Assembly (NCBI GenBank): GCA_018242765.1
Contig: JAFEBH010000013.1
Coordinates: forward strand, 175,212-239,211
Direction of reading: 5' to 3'
DNA: 64,000 bases
DNA from: Nitrospira sp.
Lineage (GTDB): Bacteria > Nitrospirota > Nitrospiria > Nitrospirales > Nitrospiraceae
Part shown: piece after piece, positions 8,187 to 18,135 of the stretch
Position numbering within the stretch: position 1 is the stretch's first letter
How the letters are laid out: the number at the start of each line of letters is the position of its first letter
Position numbers and translations under genes: made by a program
Notes under the pieces: generated by a model
What the model was told of the DNA's origin: nothing
The model's input: the letters and a program-made list of their open reading frames with translations, nothing else
The model's database searches: none

Positions 8187-9182
8187 ATGACGATCATGGC
8201 TCAGAGTACCGAGGAAGTCAGTTACCTCGAGGCGATTTCACAAGCCTTGGACGAAGAGATGGCCCGTGATGAACGGGTGTTCCTGATGGGCGAAGATATC
8301 GGCATGTACGGAGGCGCCTTTAAGATTACGGAAGGATTTCTCCAAAAGTACGGCGAATGGCGGGTGCTCGATACGCCGCTCGCCGAGTCTGGGTTCGTCG
8401 GAGCGGCGATCGGCGCAGCCATGATGGGTTTGCGTCCGGTCGTGGAGATGCAGTTCGCGGATTTTATTTCTTGCGCATTCGATCAGATCACCGAGGTGGC
8501 GGCCAAGAATCATTACCGATGGGGAGCCGCGGTGCCTATGGTTATCCGCGCACCGTTCGGCGGCGGTGTGCATGGCGGGCCGTTCCATTCTGAATGTCCG
8601 GAAGGCTGGTTCTTCCATTCCCCGGGACTCAAGTTGGTCGCCCCGTCCACGCCGTACGACGCCAAAGGGCTCCTCAAAGCGGCGATTCGCGACCCGAACC
8701 CGGTGATCTACTTTGAGCATAAGTTTCTCTATCGGCGTATCAAATCTACTCTCCCGCAAGAGGATTTCGTTGTTCCGCTTGGTAAGGCCGATGTAAAGCG
8801 GATCGGCAATGATATCTCAGTCATCACGTACGGCGCGATGGTGCACCTCGCACTCGAAGCCGCTCAGTCACTGGCGCACGAAGGGATCGACCTTGAAGTT
8901 GTCGACTTACGCACATTGATGCCGCTGGACAAGGAAACGATTTACGCCTCCGTGCGCAAGACCAGCAAGGCCATTCTTCTGCATGAGGATAACAAGACCG
9001 GCGGTGTCGGGGCTGAGATCGCGGCATTGTTGGCGGAAGAATGCTTCGACTGCTTGGACGGACCGGTTATTCGTATTGCGCCGCCTGACACGCCGGTCCC
9101 GTTCAGCACGCCGTTGGAAGAGTTTTTTCTCCCGAAGACCAGCGACATTATTGCCGCGGCACGGAAACTGGCAACGTATTAG
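8187..9182 (+). CDS. 2-oxoacid dehydrogenase E1 beta subunit
   Basis: 331 residues from the ATG at 8187 with GGAAGGAG eight bases before it. Typical E1 beta features are MGEDIGMYGGAFKITEG near the N-terminus, DTPLAESGFVGAAIGAA, EMQFADFISCAFDQI and the C-terminal transketolase domain with VVDLRTLMPLDKETI and the ending PDTPVPFSTPLEEFFLP. It forms the alpha2beta2 E1 with the preceding gene. The spacing of 33 bp and the shared direction show co-expression. The sequence resembles both branched-chain and pyruvate E1 beta, so the substrate is assigned from context. Confidence 0.87.
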   Translation: MTIMAQSTEEVSYLEAISQALDEEMARDERVFLMGEDIGMYGGAFKITEGFLQKYGEWRVLDTPLAESGFVGAAIGAAMMGLRPVVEMQFADFISCAFDQITEVAAKNHYRWGAAVPMVIRAPFGGGVHGGPFHSECPEGWFFHSPGLKLVAPSTPYDAKGLLKAAIRDPNPVIYFEHKFLYRRIKSTLPQEDFVVPLGKADVKRIGNDISVITYGAMVHLALEAAQSLAHEGIDLEVVDLRTLMPLDKETIYASVRKTSKAILLHEDNKTGGVGAEIAALLAEECFDCLDGPVIRIAPPDTPVPFSTPLEEFFLPKTSDIIAAARKLATY

Positions 9183-9242
9183 TTCGGCGTTAGGGGTAAG
9201 GAGAATGTTGGCGTTTCACGCCTAACTCCTCACGAGGTTCAA

Positions 9243-10409
9243 GTGGCTACTGACATCATCATGCCGCAGTTGGGAGAAAGCATCGCCGAGGGAACAGTCG
9301 TCAAATGGCTTGTCCCAGCCGGAGGGATGATTCAAAAAGACGAGTCGCTCCTGGAAGTCGAGACTGAAAAGGTGACGTTGGAAATTCCTTCCCCAAGCAC
9401 AGGGCGATTGAATGAGATCATCGTGCATGAGGGCGAGACCGTTCCAGTCGGAACCCTGCTGGCGCGCATCGACAGTGTTCCACCTTCGGATGTGGTCAAC
9501 CGGGTGGGGGGGGTGGTTGTCCGTCCTATGGAACAAGATTCTGCGGAAGATCAACATCACTCTCCGGCTGTGCGGCAGCTGGCGAAGGAGCACGGAATCG
9601 ATCTTTTGCGCGTGAAAGGAACCGGGGTCGGTGGTCGGGTGACCAAAAAGGATGTGCTCGACTTTATCGCGCAGAGCGGAGTCCAGACCAAGGTTGCCAC
9701 GACAGGCGGCGAGCCTTCTATGGGTGAGGAAGTTCGCCCCCTTACGCAGATGCGCAAGACCATCGCCGATCGAATGGTCAAGAGCAAACAGACGTCAGCC
9801 CATGTCGCCACCTTCTTCGAGGCTGACTTCTCACACATCGAAAAATTCCGAGAGGCCCTTCGACAGGGTTCAGGGCAGGGCCATAGCCTCACCTATCTTC
9901 CGTTTGTCATTCGAGCCGCAACGAGAGCCCTTCGCGATATGCCGATTGTGAACTCGTCATGGGGAGAGCAAGGGATTCTGGTCAAGAAAGATATCCATGT
10001 CGGGATCGCCACGGCACTCGAAGACGGACTGTTGGTACCAGTGGTTCGACATGCCGATCGCAAGGGACTGACACAGCTGGCGAAAGAAGTCGCGGACCTG
10101 GCTGAGCGGGCCAGGTCCAAAAAATTGAGTCCCGAGGAAGTGCAGGGCGGAACGTTCACAATCACGAATCATGGCGGGTTCGGCAGCTTGTTCAGCACAC
10201 CCATCATCCATCAGCCGCAGATTGCGATTCTGGGTATCGGTGCAATTCAGAAACGAGCCGTCATCATAGATGACGCGATTGCCATTCGACCGATGGGCTA
10301 CCTCAGCCTGTCGTTCGACCACCGAGTGATCGATGGGGCGACGGCGGATCAATTTATGGCGAAAGTGAAACAGTATCTCGAACAAAGCCATTGGGAGCAG
10401 ATTTTGTGA
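9243..10409 (+). CDS. Dihydrolipoamide acyltransferase (E2)
   Basis: 388 residues from a GTG start at 9243 that follows an AGG-containing leader. Domain order: one lipoyl domain (residues 1-76, lipoyl Lys43 in VETEKVTLEIP), a peripheral-subunit-binding domain (about 100-135, SPAVRQLAKEHGID...GVGGRVTKKDV) and the catalytic acyltransferase domain ending with SFDHRVIDGATADQF, whose His and Asp are catalytic. It takes the acyl group from E1-bound thiamine to CoA. There is only one lipoyl domain. A run of eight G within the first linker (about 9506-9513) could be prone to replication slippage. It completes E1-E2 of the complex; E3 is not in the window. Confidence 0.88.
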   Translation: MATDIIMPQLGESIAEGTVVKWLVPAGGMIQKDESLLEVETEKVTLEIPSPSTGRLNEIIVHEGETVPVGTLLARIDSVPPSDVVNRVGGVVVRPMEQDSAEDQHHSPAVRQLAKEHGIDLLRVKGTGVGGRVTKKDVLDFIAQSGVQTKVATTGGEPSMGEEVRPLTQMRKTIADRMVKSKQTSAHVATFFEADFSHIEKFREALRQGSGQGHSLTYLPFVIRAATRALRDMPIVNSSWGEQGILVKKDIHVGIATALEDGLLVPVVRHADRKGLTQLAKEVADLAERARSKKLSPEEVQGGTFTITNHGGFGSLFSTPIIHQPQIAILGIGAIQKRAVIIDDAIAIRPMGYLSLSFDHRVIDGATADQFMAKVKQYLEQSHWEQIL

Positions 10410-10456
10410 GTAGGAACGTGTGAGAGGTAAGACATGAGAAGCCAAGGGGAAAAGTG

Positions 10457-11644
10457 ATGAACGAGATGAAGCGAGCTGTGATCGTCAGCGCCGTGCGGAC
10501 GCCGATGGGCAGTTTCAACGGCATGTTCAGCCAGATGCCGGCGACAAAATTGGGCAGTCTTGCCATCGCCGACGCGTTGAAGCGGGTTCACCTGCCGCCG
10601 GACCATGTAGACCATGTCTACATGGGTTGCGTCCTCAGCGCCGGCCTGGGACAAGCGCCGGCACGACAGGCATCGATCGGAGCCGGAATCCCCCATTCGA
10701 TCGGTGCCACGACGGTGAACAAAGTCTGCGGCTCCAGCATCCAGACGGTCATCATGGCATCACAAGCCGTTGCGCTGGGAGAAGCGAACATCGTCGTGGC
10801 AGGCGGGATGGAAAACATGACCCGCTCGCCGTATTTGCTTGAGAAAGCGCGACAGGGCTATCGCTTGGGACATGCAGAATTAGTCGACAGTCTCGTCAAA
10901 GACGGGCTGTGGGACGTCTACAATAATTTCCATATGGGCAATGCGGGTGAGCGGTGCGCCGCCAAGTTCCGGTTGACAAGAAACGAACTGGATGACTTCG
11001 CCCTTGAGAGCTATCGACGTGCGCGTGAGGCGATAGCGAGTGGAATCTTTAAACAGGAAATAGTGCCTGTCGAGGTGTCGCAACGCAAAGGTCCGGCAGT
11101 GGCGGTTGCGGAGGACGAGGAACCGACTCGAGTCGATCTCAGCAGGATGCGTGAGCTGAAACCGGTATTCCAGGACGACGGTGTTCTGACGGTGGGCAAT
11201 TCTCCTTCCTGTAATGACGGCGCGGCGGCGTTGGTTGTTATGGCGGAAGAAGAAGCGGCACGTCGTGGATGTGCACCGATGGCGCGTATCGTCGGCTACG
11301 CCGGAGCAGCGATGGCCCCGGAATGGTTTACGATCGCGCCGATCGAGGCGATCAAACGGGTGCTCAAGAAAACAGGTCTCACGATCGGAGACATTGATTT
11401 ATTTGAAATCAACGAAGCGTTTTCGGCCGTGTCTCTCGCGATCAACCGAGAATTGGGACTCGATGTGAAGAAGGTCAACGTGAACGGTGGAGCTGTTGCG
11501 CTCGGCCATCCGATCGGGGCAACCGGCGCGCGCATCCTTACAACCCTGATCCATGCCATGGCGGCATGTGGCGTGAGGCGAGGCTTAGCGAGCCTTTGCA
11601 TCGGAGGAGGGGAAGCGTTGGCGATGATCGTAGAAAGGCCATGA
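10457..11644 (+). CDS. Acetyl-CoA acetyltransferase (thiolase)
   Basis: 395 residues. The ATG at 10457 is preferred (AGGGGA six bases upstream); a GTG lies one codon earlier. Thiolase hallmarks are the nucleophilic Cys91 in NKVCGSSIQTV, INEAFSAVSL, the His of GGAVALGHPIGATGARI and the C-terminal Cys in CIGGGEA. The enzyme splits acetoacetyl-CoA (or 2-methylacetoacetyl-CoA) with CoA, or runs in reverse. The stop overlaps the start of the 3-hydroxyacyl-CoA dehydrogenase (ATGA), so the two act in sequence. In this operon it would close butyryl-CoA oxidation from valine and could also cleave 2-methylacetoacetyl-CoA from isoleucine. Confidence 0.9.
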   Translation: MNEMKRAVIVSAVRTPMGSFNGMFSQMPATKLGSLAIADALKRVHLPPDHVDHVYMGCVLSAGLGQAPARQASIGAGIPHSIGATTVNKVCGSSIQTVIMASQAVALGEANIVVAGGMENMTRSPYLLEKARQGYRLGHAELVDSLVKDGLWDVYNNFHMGNAGERCAAKFRLTRNELDDFALESYRRAREAIASGIFKQEIVPVEVSQRKGPAVAVAEDEEPTRVDLSRMRELKPVFQDDGVLTVGNSPSCNDGAAALVVMAEEEAARRGCAPMARIVGYAGAAMAPEWFTIAPIEAIKRVLKKTGLTIGDIDLFEINEAFSAVSLAINRELGLDVKKVNVNGGAVALGHPIGATGARILTTLIHAMAACGVRRGLASLCIGGGEALAMIVERP

Positions 11645-12540
11645 AGCTCGAGGATATCAAGAAGATCGGGATTTTGGGTGCAGGCCAGATGGGCAGCGGC
11701 ATCAGCCAGGTGTGCGCGACCGCCGGCTACGAAGTCCTCCTCGTGGACGTCGCCGAGCCGCCGTTAACGCAGGCCGTTTCCAAGATCCGTGTTGGATTGG
11801 AGCGTGCAGTTGCACGAGGCAGTCTTACTGATGATCAAGCGGGAGAGGTCTTGGCGCTCATCCACCCATTGGGGGAGCTCGACCGCTTGCGCGACGTGGA
11901 GGTGGTCATCGAAGCGGTTTCTGAAAGTCTTGCGTTGAAGCAGAAACTCTTTGCACAATTGAACCGAATCTGTCCGCCGCAAGCAGTGCTCGCGAGCAAC
12001 ACCTCATCCATTTCAATCACGAAGTTGGGAGCTTCCTCAGGCCGGCCGGACCGCGTCATCGGCTTTCATTTCATGAATCCTGCGCCCGTGATGAAGCTGG
12101 TGGAAGTCGTGCGGGGTTTGGAAACATCGGAACGAACGATGCAGCTCGCGCTCGACTTGGCGAAGCGTTTGGGAAAAACACCGGTCGTGGCCAAAGATGT
12201 GCCTGGATTCATCGTGAACCGAGTCCTAATTCCCATGATCAACGAAGCTGTGTTCGCATTGGAGGAAGGCGTCGCCTCCGCTAAGGATATTGATTTGGCA
12301 ATGGCGACGGGTGCCAATCATCCCGTGGGACCATTGGCGCTTGCCGACCGCATCGGCTTGGATACGGTGCTGGCCATCTGCGATGTTTTGCATCAAGACT
12401 TGGGGGATCCAAAGTTTCGCGCGTGCCCCTTACTCCGCCGATATGTCGAAGCGGGGTGGCTGGGGCGAAAGAGCGGCCGTGGATTCTACGTCTACGAAGG
12501 GAGGAACGAACGGCAGGAAGCGATGAGCAGTCAGTCCTGA
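11641..12540 (+). CDS. 3-hydroxybutyryl-CoA / 3-hydroxyacyl-CoA dehydrogenase
   Basis: 299 residues; the ATG at 11641 overlaps the thiolase stop. The NAD-binding Rossmann motif [11 protein letters not shown] is at 10-20, followed by the family motifs [28 protein letters not shown] (catalytic His) and [21 protein letters not shown]. These are standard for short 3-hydroxybutyryl-CoA dehydrogenases (about 285-300 residues). It oxidises 3-hydroxyacyl-CoA to 3-ketoacyl-CoA for the coupled thiolase. It supports the reading that a butyryl-CoA route operates here, because neither the methylcitrate cycle nor the leucine branch needs this enzyme. Confidence 0.9.
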   Translation: MKLEDIKKIGILGAGQMGSGISQVCATAGYEVLLVDVAEPPLTQAVSKIRVGLERAVARGSLTDDQAGEVLALIHPLGELDRLRDVEVVIEAVSESLALKQKLFAQLNRICPPQAVLASNTSSISITKLGASSGRPDRVIGFHFMNPAPVMKLVEVVRGLETSERTMQLALDLAKRLGKTPVVAKDVPGFIVNRVLIPMINEAVFALEEGVASAKDIDLAMATGANHPVGPLALADRIGLDTVLAICDVLHQDLGDPKFRACPLLRRYVEAGWLGRKSGRGFYVYEGRNERQEAMSSQS

Positions 12541-12580
12541 TCTTGGTTCCTGGTTCTTCACCATGATGCGGAGGAGATCG

Positions 12581-14176
12581 ATGCAAGAGCGCAAACCCCG
12601 ATTCGCATCTCTCTCGGGACTCGACATGAATCGCGTGTACACGCACGACGATCTGAAGGACTGGTCATCGGAAGACGAGCTCGGCGCACCAGGTGAATTC
12701 CCCTATACCCGTGGCGTTTACCCGACCATGTATCGTGGGCGGCTCTGGACGATGCGGCAATTCGCCGGGTTCGGATCGGCGGATGACACCAACCGTCGCT
12801 TTAAATACCTCCTCCAACATGGACAGAACGGACTGAGTGTCGCGTTCGATATGCCGACCCTCATGGGTATCGACGCGGATGATCCTCGCGCGCATGGAGA
12901 GATCGGTCACTGCGGCGTCGCCATCTCGTCGCTTGATGATATGGAGCGACTCTTCGATGGTATTCCGCTCGATCAGGTCACTACGTCGATGACGATCAAC
13001 GGCCCGGCCGCCGTGATCTTCGCGATGTATCTCGCGGTCGCAGAGAAGCGAGGCATCCGTCTTGAGCTGCTGGACGGCACGTTGCAGAACGATATTCTCA
13101 AAGAATACATCGCGCAGAAAGAGTGGCTCTTCCCGCCGGAACCGTCGCTCCGCCTGATCACCGACACCATCGCCTATTGTTCCGAACATGTGCCCAAATG
13201 GCACCCGGTCAGTATCAGCGGGTATCACATCAGGGAAGCCGGATCCACCGCCGTGCAGGAACTGGCCTTTACCATCTATGACGGCCTGACCTACGTGGAG
13301 GCGGTGGTGAAAGCCGGTCTCCCCGTGGACCGGTTCGCCCCGCAGCTTTCGTTCTTTTTCAATGCCTACAGCGACTTCTTCGAAGAGATTGCGAAGTTCC
13401 GCGCAGCCCGTCGACTGTGGGCCCGCGAAATGACCAGACGGTATCAGCCGACCGATCCGCGTTCGGTGCAGCTCCGCTGCCATGCGCAAACCGCCGGCTG
13501 TTCTCTGACGGCACAACAGCCGATGAACAACGTGGTTCGGACGACGATTCAGGCACTCGCGGCTGTCTTGGGCGGCACGCAGTCCCTCCATACCAACTCG
13601 ATGGACGAAACGTTGGCGCTGCCGACCGAGGGAGCGGTGAAACTGGCGCTGCGTACGCAACAGATCATCGCCCAAGAGAGTGGAGTCACCAACAGCGTCG
13701 ATCCTCTCGGCGGCTCCTATTATGTCGAAGCCCTCACGAATCGCCTCGAAGAGGAGGCGGTGGATTACGTTCGTCGGTTGGATGAGATGGGCGGGATGGT
13801 CAGGGCGATCGAGCGGGGATTCCCGCAGCGTGAAATTCTCGACGCCTCGCAACGGTACCAACGTGAGTTGGAACGGAACGAGCGGATCGTCGTCGGCGTC
13901 AACGAGTACGTGGAATCGGAGGAACGTCCGACCTCTATTCTCAAGATAGGACAGGAAGTCGAATACGAACAGGTGGGACGTCTTTCGGACCTGCGTAAAT
14001 GTCGCGATTCATTCAAGATGGCCGGTGCCGTCGAGGAACTACAAGAAGCGGCTTCGTGCGGCGAAAACGTCATACCCTATCTCATCGATGCGGTGAAAGC
14101 CAGGGCGACGCTGGGCGAAATCTGCGCAGCCTTGAAAGAAGTGTTCGGAACGTATCGGGAGCAGGTGGTGTTGTGA
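12581..14176 (+). CDS. icmA: B12-dependent acyl-CoA mutase large subunit, isobutyryl-CoA mutase type
   Basis: 531 residues from the ATG at 12581 (GGAGGAG just upstream). It is the TIM-barrel substrate-binding subunit only; the B12 domain is a separate gene at 15259. Its motifs [47 protein letters not shown] and [12 protein letters not shown] are family-typical. Compared with methylmalonyl-CoA mutase of Propionibacterium, the two substrate-defining positions Tyr89 and Arg207 align with a constant offset of 28 to Phe61 (RQFAGFG) and Gln179 (YIAQKEW). Phe and Gln at these places are the known signature of isobutyryl-CoA mutase; 2-hydroxyisobutyryl-CoA mutase has Ile and Gln. Predicted reaction: isobutyryl-CoA to n-butyryl-CoA, a valine-breakdown step. 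Confidence 0.82.
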   Translation: MQERKPRFASLSGLDMNRVYTHDDLKDWSSEDELGAPGEFPYTRGVYPTMYRGRLWTMRQFAGFGSADDTNRRFKYLLQHGQNGLSVAFDMPTLMGIDADDPRAHGEIGHCGVAISSLDDMERLFDGIPLDQVTTSMTINGPAAVIFAMYLAVAEKRGIRLELLDGTLQNDILKEYIAQKEWLFPPEPSLRLITDTIAYCSEHVPKWHPVSISGYHIREAGSTAVQELAFTIYDGLTYVEAVVKAGLPVDRFAPQLSFFFNAYSDFFEEIAKFRAARRLWAREMTRRYQPTDPRSVQLRCHAQTAGCSLTAQQPMNNVVRTTIQALAAVLGGTQSLHTNSMDETLALPTEGAVKLALRTQQIIAQESGVTNSVDPLGGSYYVEALTNRLEEEAVDYVRRLDEMGGMVRAIERGFPQREILDASQRYQRELERNERIVVGVNEYVESEERPTSILKIGQEVEYEQVGRLSDLRKCRDSFKMAGAVEELQEAASCGENVIPYLIDAVKARATLGEICAALKEVFGTYREQVVL

Positions 14177-14422
14177 CGGCAGCGATGACCAGGATGCCTC
14201 TTGTGCTCGTGCGACGCGCGCACAAGGCTGATCAGATTGTGATCACAGCGGGCGGCGCTCGTCGCATGCGCGCAGTGGGAGGCATCCTGATCGTCACTGC
14301 GGGAGGGGGGATGGAAAGGAGAGGCGCCACCGTTTGCTACTGAATCAGGTTCGACGCAATGGCGCCCCGCTCGGTGCCTGTATCCCCTTCCACCCGAGGC
14401 CCAGAGGTAGAGAGGGAGGATC
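14177..14422. other. 246-bp non-coding gap inside the operon
   Basis: This is the largest gap in an otherwise tightly packed operon, between the mutase large subunit and the MBL-fold gene. The only frame starts at a GTG overlapping the mutase stop and gives 56 residues without recognisable features, probably spurious. The segment contains CTTGTGC and GCACAAG flanking 12 bases, able to form a 7-bp stem. No cobalamin-riboswitch B12 box was recognised. An internal promoter or RNA-processing site is possible but not shown. Confidence 0.4.
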
Positions 14423-15268
14423 ATGAAGCTCGGAGCGTTTGAAATTTATCCGGTGAGTGACGGCCGGTTTCGGCTCGATGGCGGAGCGATGTTTGGAGTG
14501 GTGCCAAAGGTCCTGTGGGAGAAGTGCTGTCCCGCCGATGAGTTCAACCGGATCTCGCTCAGCCTCACTGCTCTGTTGATCCGCGCGAACGGCAAAAACA
14601 TTCTGGTGGATACGGGATTGGGCTTCAAGGAAGACGGCAAGTTTCAACGCATGTTCGCCGTTGAGCGGATGCCGACGTTGCTGGAGTCTTTGAAACGTCT
14701 AGGCCTCGGTCGAGACGATATTCACATGGTCATCAACACACACCTGCATTTTGACCACGCCGGCGGGAACACGATGCAAGAGAACGGGTCCGTCGTACCC
14801 ACCTTTCCCAACGCCAAATATTTCATTCAGCATGGCGAGTTTGAAGATGCGGCTCGCGCCAATGAACGGACGAAAGCCAGCTACCGACAGGATAACTTTA
14901 CACCGATCGATCAGAGCAATCAGTGGGAATTCTTGAAGGGAGATACTGAATTGCTGCCAGGCATCACCGCCGTGGTGACCGCCGGCCACACGCGCTGTCA
15001 TCAGGCGGTCAAGATCGAGTCGGAAGGGCAGGTGGCTTTCTTCCTTGGCGACCTGATTCCGACGGTGTCGCATCTGCCGCTTCCCTACATCATGGGCTAC
15101 GACCTGTTTCCCATCCAGACCCTGGAGACGAAGCGATGGGTGTTGGACCGGGCGTTCGAAGAGCGATGGCTGTTGCTCTTTGAGCACGATCCGGTGGTTC
15201 AGGCAGGATATGTACGGAGGGATCAAGAAGGTAAATATTTTCTTCGGGAGGTGTCGACATGCCAGTAG
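14423..15268 (+). CDS. MBL-fold metallo-hydrolase
   Basis: 281 residues from the ATG at 14423 with GAGGGAGG upstream. The metallo-beta-lactamase zinc motif [11 protein letters not shown] is at about 107-117; further ligands are the His in [11 protein letters not shown], Asp in FFLGDLIPT and a late His in LLFEHDP. The fold covers thioesterases, lactonases and other hydrolases, and the substrate is not readable. It lies between the two subunit genes of the acyl-CoA mutase and overlaps the small-subunit start by 10 bp, so it is translated with it. A role in acyl-CoA or thioester housekeeping is an inference from position only. Confidence 0.8.
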   Translation: MKLGAFEIYPVSDGRFRLDGGAMFGVVPKVLWEKCCPADEFNRISLSLTALLIRANGKNILVDTGLGFKEDGKFQRMFAVERMPTLLESLKRLGLGRDDIHMVINTHLHFDHAGGNTMQENGSVVPTFPNAKYFIQHGEFEDAARANERTKASYRQDNFTPIDQSNQWEFLKGDTELLPGITAVVTAGHTRCHQAVKIESEGQVAFFLGDLIPTVSHLPLPYIMGYDLFPIQTLETKRWVLDRAFEERWLLLFEHDPVVQAGYVRRDQEGKYFLREVSTCQ

Positions 15269-15666
15269 CGAGTACCCCTTTTCGTATCCTGATCGGTAAA
15301 GTCGGCCTCGACGGTCATGACCGGGGTGTGAAGCTCATCGCGCGCGCATTGCGTGACGCCGGGATGGAAGTGATCTACACCGGTCTCCACCAGACGCCGG
15401 AACAGGTCGTCAGTACGGCGATCCAAGAGGATGTGGACGCGATCGGTTTGAGCATCCTTTCAGGAGCGCACAAGACGCTGTTCCGACGCGTCCTCGAACT
15501 CCTTAAAGAACAGGATTCAGAAGACATCGCCTTGTTCGGCGGCGGAATCATTCCCGATGAAGATGTTGCGACGCTCACCGCGGACGGTGTGAAGGCGCTG
15601 TTTAGGCCAGGAGCGCCCATGGATGAGATCGTGACGTTCGTGAAAGGGCTCAAACCACAGGGCTGA
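15259..15666 (+). CDS. icmB: B12-binding small subunit of acyl-CoA mutase
   Basis: 135 residues, starting inside the end of the MBL-fold gene, with GGGAGGT before the ATG. The cobalamin-binding motif DxHxxG is present as Asp18-Gly-His20-Asp-Arg-Gly23, followed by the SILSGAH loop (SxL part) and [12 protein letters not shown] (GG part). It carries adenosylcobalamin for the TIM-barrel subunit at 12581. A free B12 subunit of about 135 residues paired with a separate large subunit is the layout of Streptomyces isobutyryl-CoA mutase (IcmA plus IcmB) and of 2-hydroxyisobutyryl-CoA mutase, and also occurs in some split methylmalonyl-CoA mutases. Confidence 0.85.
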   Translation: MPVASTPFRILIGKVGLDGHDRGVKLIARALRDAGMEVIYTGLHQTPEQVVSTAIQEDVDAIGLSILSGAHKTLFRRVLELLKEQDSEDIALFGGGIIPDEDVATLTADGVKALFRPGAPMDEIVTFVKGLKPQG

Positions 15667-15671
15667 ACACC

Positions 15672-17276
15672 ATGCGTACGTTGACGACTTCGATGATAAC
15701 GACGTCCAGCGAATTCGCGTCGAATCGTGTGCACTATGAGGGGCTAGTGGCCGACCTGCAGAAACATCTCGCTCTTGTTCGAGCCGGAGGGCCACCAGAA
15801 GCAACTGTGCTTCATCGACAACGAGGCAAACTGACCGCTCGCGAGCGGGTTGCGAAACTGCTCGATCCGGATGCGCCATGGCTGGAACTCAGTCCCTTGG
15901 CGGCATCCGGGATGTACGACGACCGGATTTCTTCTGCCGGTCTGGTTACAGGCATCGGCTATGTGTCGGGACGGCCATGTGTCATTGCCGCGAACGACGC
16001 GACGGTCAAGGGTGGGACCTATTTCCCCATGACGATCAAGAAACATCTCCGGGCACAAGAGATCGCCTTGGAAAATCGAGTGCCTGCGATCTATCTCGTG
16101 GATTCCGGAGGAGTGTTCTTGCCGATGCAGGCCGATGTCTTTGCCGACAAGGAGCACTTCGGGCGGATCTTTTATAACCAGGCGCGCATGTCCGCTCTCG
16201 GTATTCCTCAAATTGCCGTCGTCATGGGGATGTGTACCGCGGGCGGTGCGTACATGCCGGCCATGTGCGATGAGAACGTGATCGTGAAAGGGACCGGCAC
16301 CATTTATCTGGCTGGGCCGCCGCTGGTCAAAGCGGCAACCGGCGAGGACGTCACAGCCGAAGAGCTCGGTGGCGCCGATCTCCATACCAGGCTCTCCGGC
16401 GTGAGCGATCATCTAGCGGAAAGCGACGATGAAGCCCTTGAGATCTGTCGATCGATCGTCGACACACTGCCTCGACGACCGACCCTTCGCAAGCCGGCTA
16501 CAGTCGAGGAGCCGTGCTACCCGGCCGGCGAATTGTATGGACTCATTCCGAGCAATCCGCGTCAGACCTTCGAAGCCCGTGAAGTCATTGCTCGCTTAGT
16601 GGACGGCAGCCGCTTTCACGAGTTTAAGGCTCGATACGGTCGGACGCTCACATGCGGTTTCGCCCGTTGGATGGGGCATCAGGTCGGCATCATCGCGAAC
16701 AACGGCGTGCTCTTCTCCGAAGCCGCCTTGAAAGGCGCGCACTTCGTCCAGCTCTGCGCCCAACGGCGTCTGCCGCTCGTGTTTTTCCAAAACATCACCG
16801 GTTTCATGGTCGGGAAGGACTATGAGGCGCGGGGGATCATCAAGGACGGCGCGAAGATGGTGCAAGCGGTGGCGACCGCCGATGTGCCGAAGATCACCAT
16901 TATTATCGGCGCCTCTCATGGTGCCGGCAATTATGCCATGTGCGGGCGAGCCTATGGTCCGCGGTTTCTCTTTCTCTGGCCCAATGCGCGAACCTCGGTC
17001 ATGGGGGCTCAACAGGCGGCGCAGGTGCTCTTGACCGTAAAACAGCAACAGCGAGAGCGCGACAAAGCTGCTCTCTCGGAAGATGAGCAGCGAAAGATCA
17101 CGGACTCCACGCGGGCACAGTACGAGCGGGAGGGAAGTCCCTATTTCAGCACGGCTCGGCTCTGGGATGACGGGATTATCGATCCGATGGAGACAAGGAA
17201 CATTCTCGGTCTGTGTCTTGATGTGGCCATGACGACACCGGTTCGCTCGTCGCATCCGCCTGTCTTTCGCATGTGA
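15672..17276 (+). CDS. mccB: Methylcrotonyl-CoA carboxylase, carboxyltransferase (beta) subunit
   Basis: 534 residues, 5 bp after the B12 subunit gene. Carboxyltransferase motifs include [48 protein letters not shown] and later [19 protein letters not shown]. The long [12 protein letters not shown] segment is characteristic of methylcrotonyl-CoA carboxylase beta and separates it from propionyl-CoA carboxylase beta. The enzyme moves carboxyl from biotin to 3-methylcrotonyl-CoA in leucine breakdown. The methylglutaconyl-CoA hydratase and HMG-CoA lyase genes follow directly, which fits. The biotin carboxylase/carrier alpha subunit, normally in the same operon, is missing from the window. No strong ribosome-binding site is seen before the ATG; translation may be coupled. 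Confidence 0.87.
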   Translation: MRTLTTSMITTSSEFASNRVHYEGLVADLQKHLALVRAGGPPEATVLHRQRGKLTARERVAKLLDPDAPWLELSPLAASGMYDDRISSAGLVTGIGYVSGRPCVIAANDATVKGGTYFPMTIKKHLRAQEIALENRVPAIYLVDSGGVFLPMQADVFADKEHFGRIFYNQARMSALGIPQIAVVMGMCTAGGAYMPAMCDENVIVKGTGTIYLAGPPLVKAATGEDVTAEELGGADLHTRLSGVSDHLAESDDEALEICRSIVDTLPRRPTLRKPATVEEPCYPAGELYGLIPSNPRQTFEAREVIARLVDGSRFHEFKARYGRTLTCGFARWMGHQVGIIANNGVLFSEAALKGAHFVQLCAQRRLPLVFFQNITGFMVGKDYEARGIIKDGAKMVQAVATADVPKITIIIGASHGAGNYAMCGRAYGPRFLFLWPNARTSVMGAQQAAQVLLTVKQQQRERDKAALSEDEQRKITDSTRAQYEREGSPYFSTARLWDDGIIDPMETRNILGLCLDVAMTTPVRSSHPPVFRM

Positions 17277-17283
17277 GGTGCCT

Positions 17284-18135
17284 ATGAAGGATTCTACGTT
17301 AATCCTCGTTGAGTCCAACAAAAACAGCGCACGCGTGATCTTGAATCGACCTGATCGGCGGAACGCATTCGACGCCCGCATGGTGAAAGAACTGTGCGAC
17401 GTCTTCACCTTGTTGAGCCAGGACTCCTCGCTTCGCGCAATTACGTTAGCCGGCAACGGCGCTGTGTTTTGCGCAGGTGCAGACATCAATTGGTTGGCAT
17501 CGGAGAGTGCGGTGTCTGCCGCTCAAGCGCGTGAGGATGCTGAACAGCTCGCGAGGATGTTCCGTACCATTGATGAATGTCCTTGTCCGGTGATCGGGCA
17601 AATTCAGGGTCCGGCCTTCGGAGGCGGGGTTGGCTTGGTTGCAGCCTGCGATATCGCTGTCGCGGCCAAGGACGCGACCTTCGCTCTCAGTGAGGTGCGG
17701 TTAGGAATGGTGGCGGGAGTGATTGCTCCTCTTCTGCTTCGGAAGACCGGCGATTCTTTTCTGCGAAGGTTCTGCCTGACCGGCGAGGTATTTTCCGCCG
17801 CTGCTGCGAAACAATACAACCTTGTTCATGACGTCGTTGAGAAGGATCAGCTCGGTTCCCGCGTCGTTGAGTTAGTTCATGCAGTTTCAAATCTCGCGCC
17901 GCAAGCAGTGCGGGACACTAAAGCCCTGATCCGGCGACTTCGCGCAGTTCCCGACGATGGGCGATGGAATGCCGGTATTGAAGCCAATGCCTATGCCCGT
18001 CTTTCGGTGGAGGCACAAGAAGGATTTCGGGCTTTTCTTGAAAGGCGCTCTCCGGTCTGGACAACTGGATCAGGGAGTCAGGGCAAGAAATCCTCAATAA
18101 AAGGGCCGTACGATGTCGCTGAGCGAAAGGCATAG
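17284..18135 (+). CDS. Enoyl-CoA hydratase, probable methylglutaconyl-CoA hydratase
   Basis: 283 residues from the ATG at 17284, with GAGG upstream and a GTG two codons earlier as the less likely start. Crotonase features: VILNRPDRRNAFDARMV, the oxyanion loop GAVFCAGADINWLA (about 60-73), IQGPAFGGGVGLVAACD and FALSEVRLGMVAGVIAP with the catalytic glutamate region. The combination GPAFGGGVGL and SEVRLG resembles bacterial methylglutaconyl-CoA hydratases (LiuC/AuH). Placed between methylcrotonyl-CoA carboxylase and HMG-CoA lyase it would hydrate 3-methylglutaconyl-CoA to HMG-CoA. The C-terminal 25 residues are polar and overlap the start of the next gene. Confidence 0.82.
   Translation: MKDSTLILVESNKNSARVILNRPDRRNAFDARMVKELCDVFTLLSQDSSLRAITLAGNGAVFCAGADINWLASESAVSAAQAREDAEQLARMFRTIDECPCPVIGQIQGPAFGGGVGLVAACDIAVAAKDATFALSEVRLGMVAGVIAPLLLRKTGDSFLRRFCLTGEVFSAAAAKQYNLVHDVVEKDQLGSRVVELVHAVSNLAPQAVRDTKALIRRLRAVPDDGRWNAGIEANAYARLSVEAQEGFRAFLERRSPVWTTGSGSQGKKSSIKGPYDVAERKA

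Noticed and set aside
12665..13861. 398-codon open frame on the minus strand
   Set aside because: Lies wholly antisense to the mutase large subunit and reads as His/Arg-rich sequence, a usual effect of GC-rich codon usage.
14173..14343. 56-codon ORF starting with GTG at the mutase stop
   Set aside because: No ribosome-binding site of its own, no recognisable motif, and low-complexity Gly/Arg composition; kept only as part of the gap description.
14177..14422. Possible cobalamin riboswitch in the gap before the B12-subunit genes
   Set aside because: The conserved B12-box and the expected multi-stem core were not found; only a simple 7-bp stem is visible.
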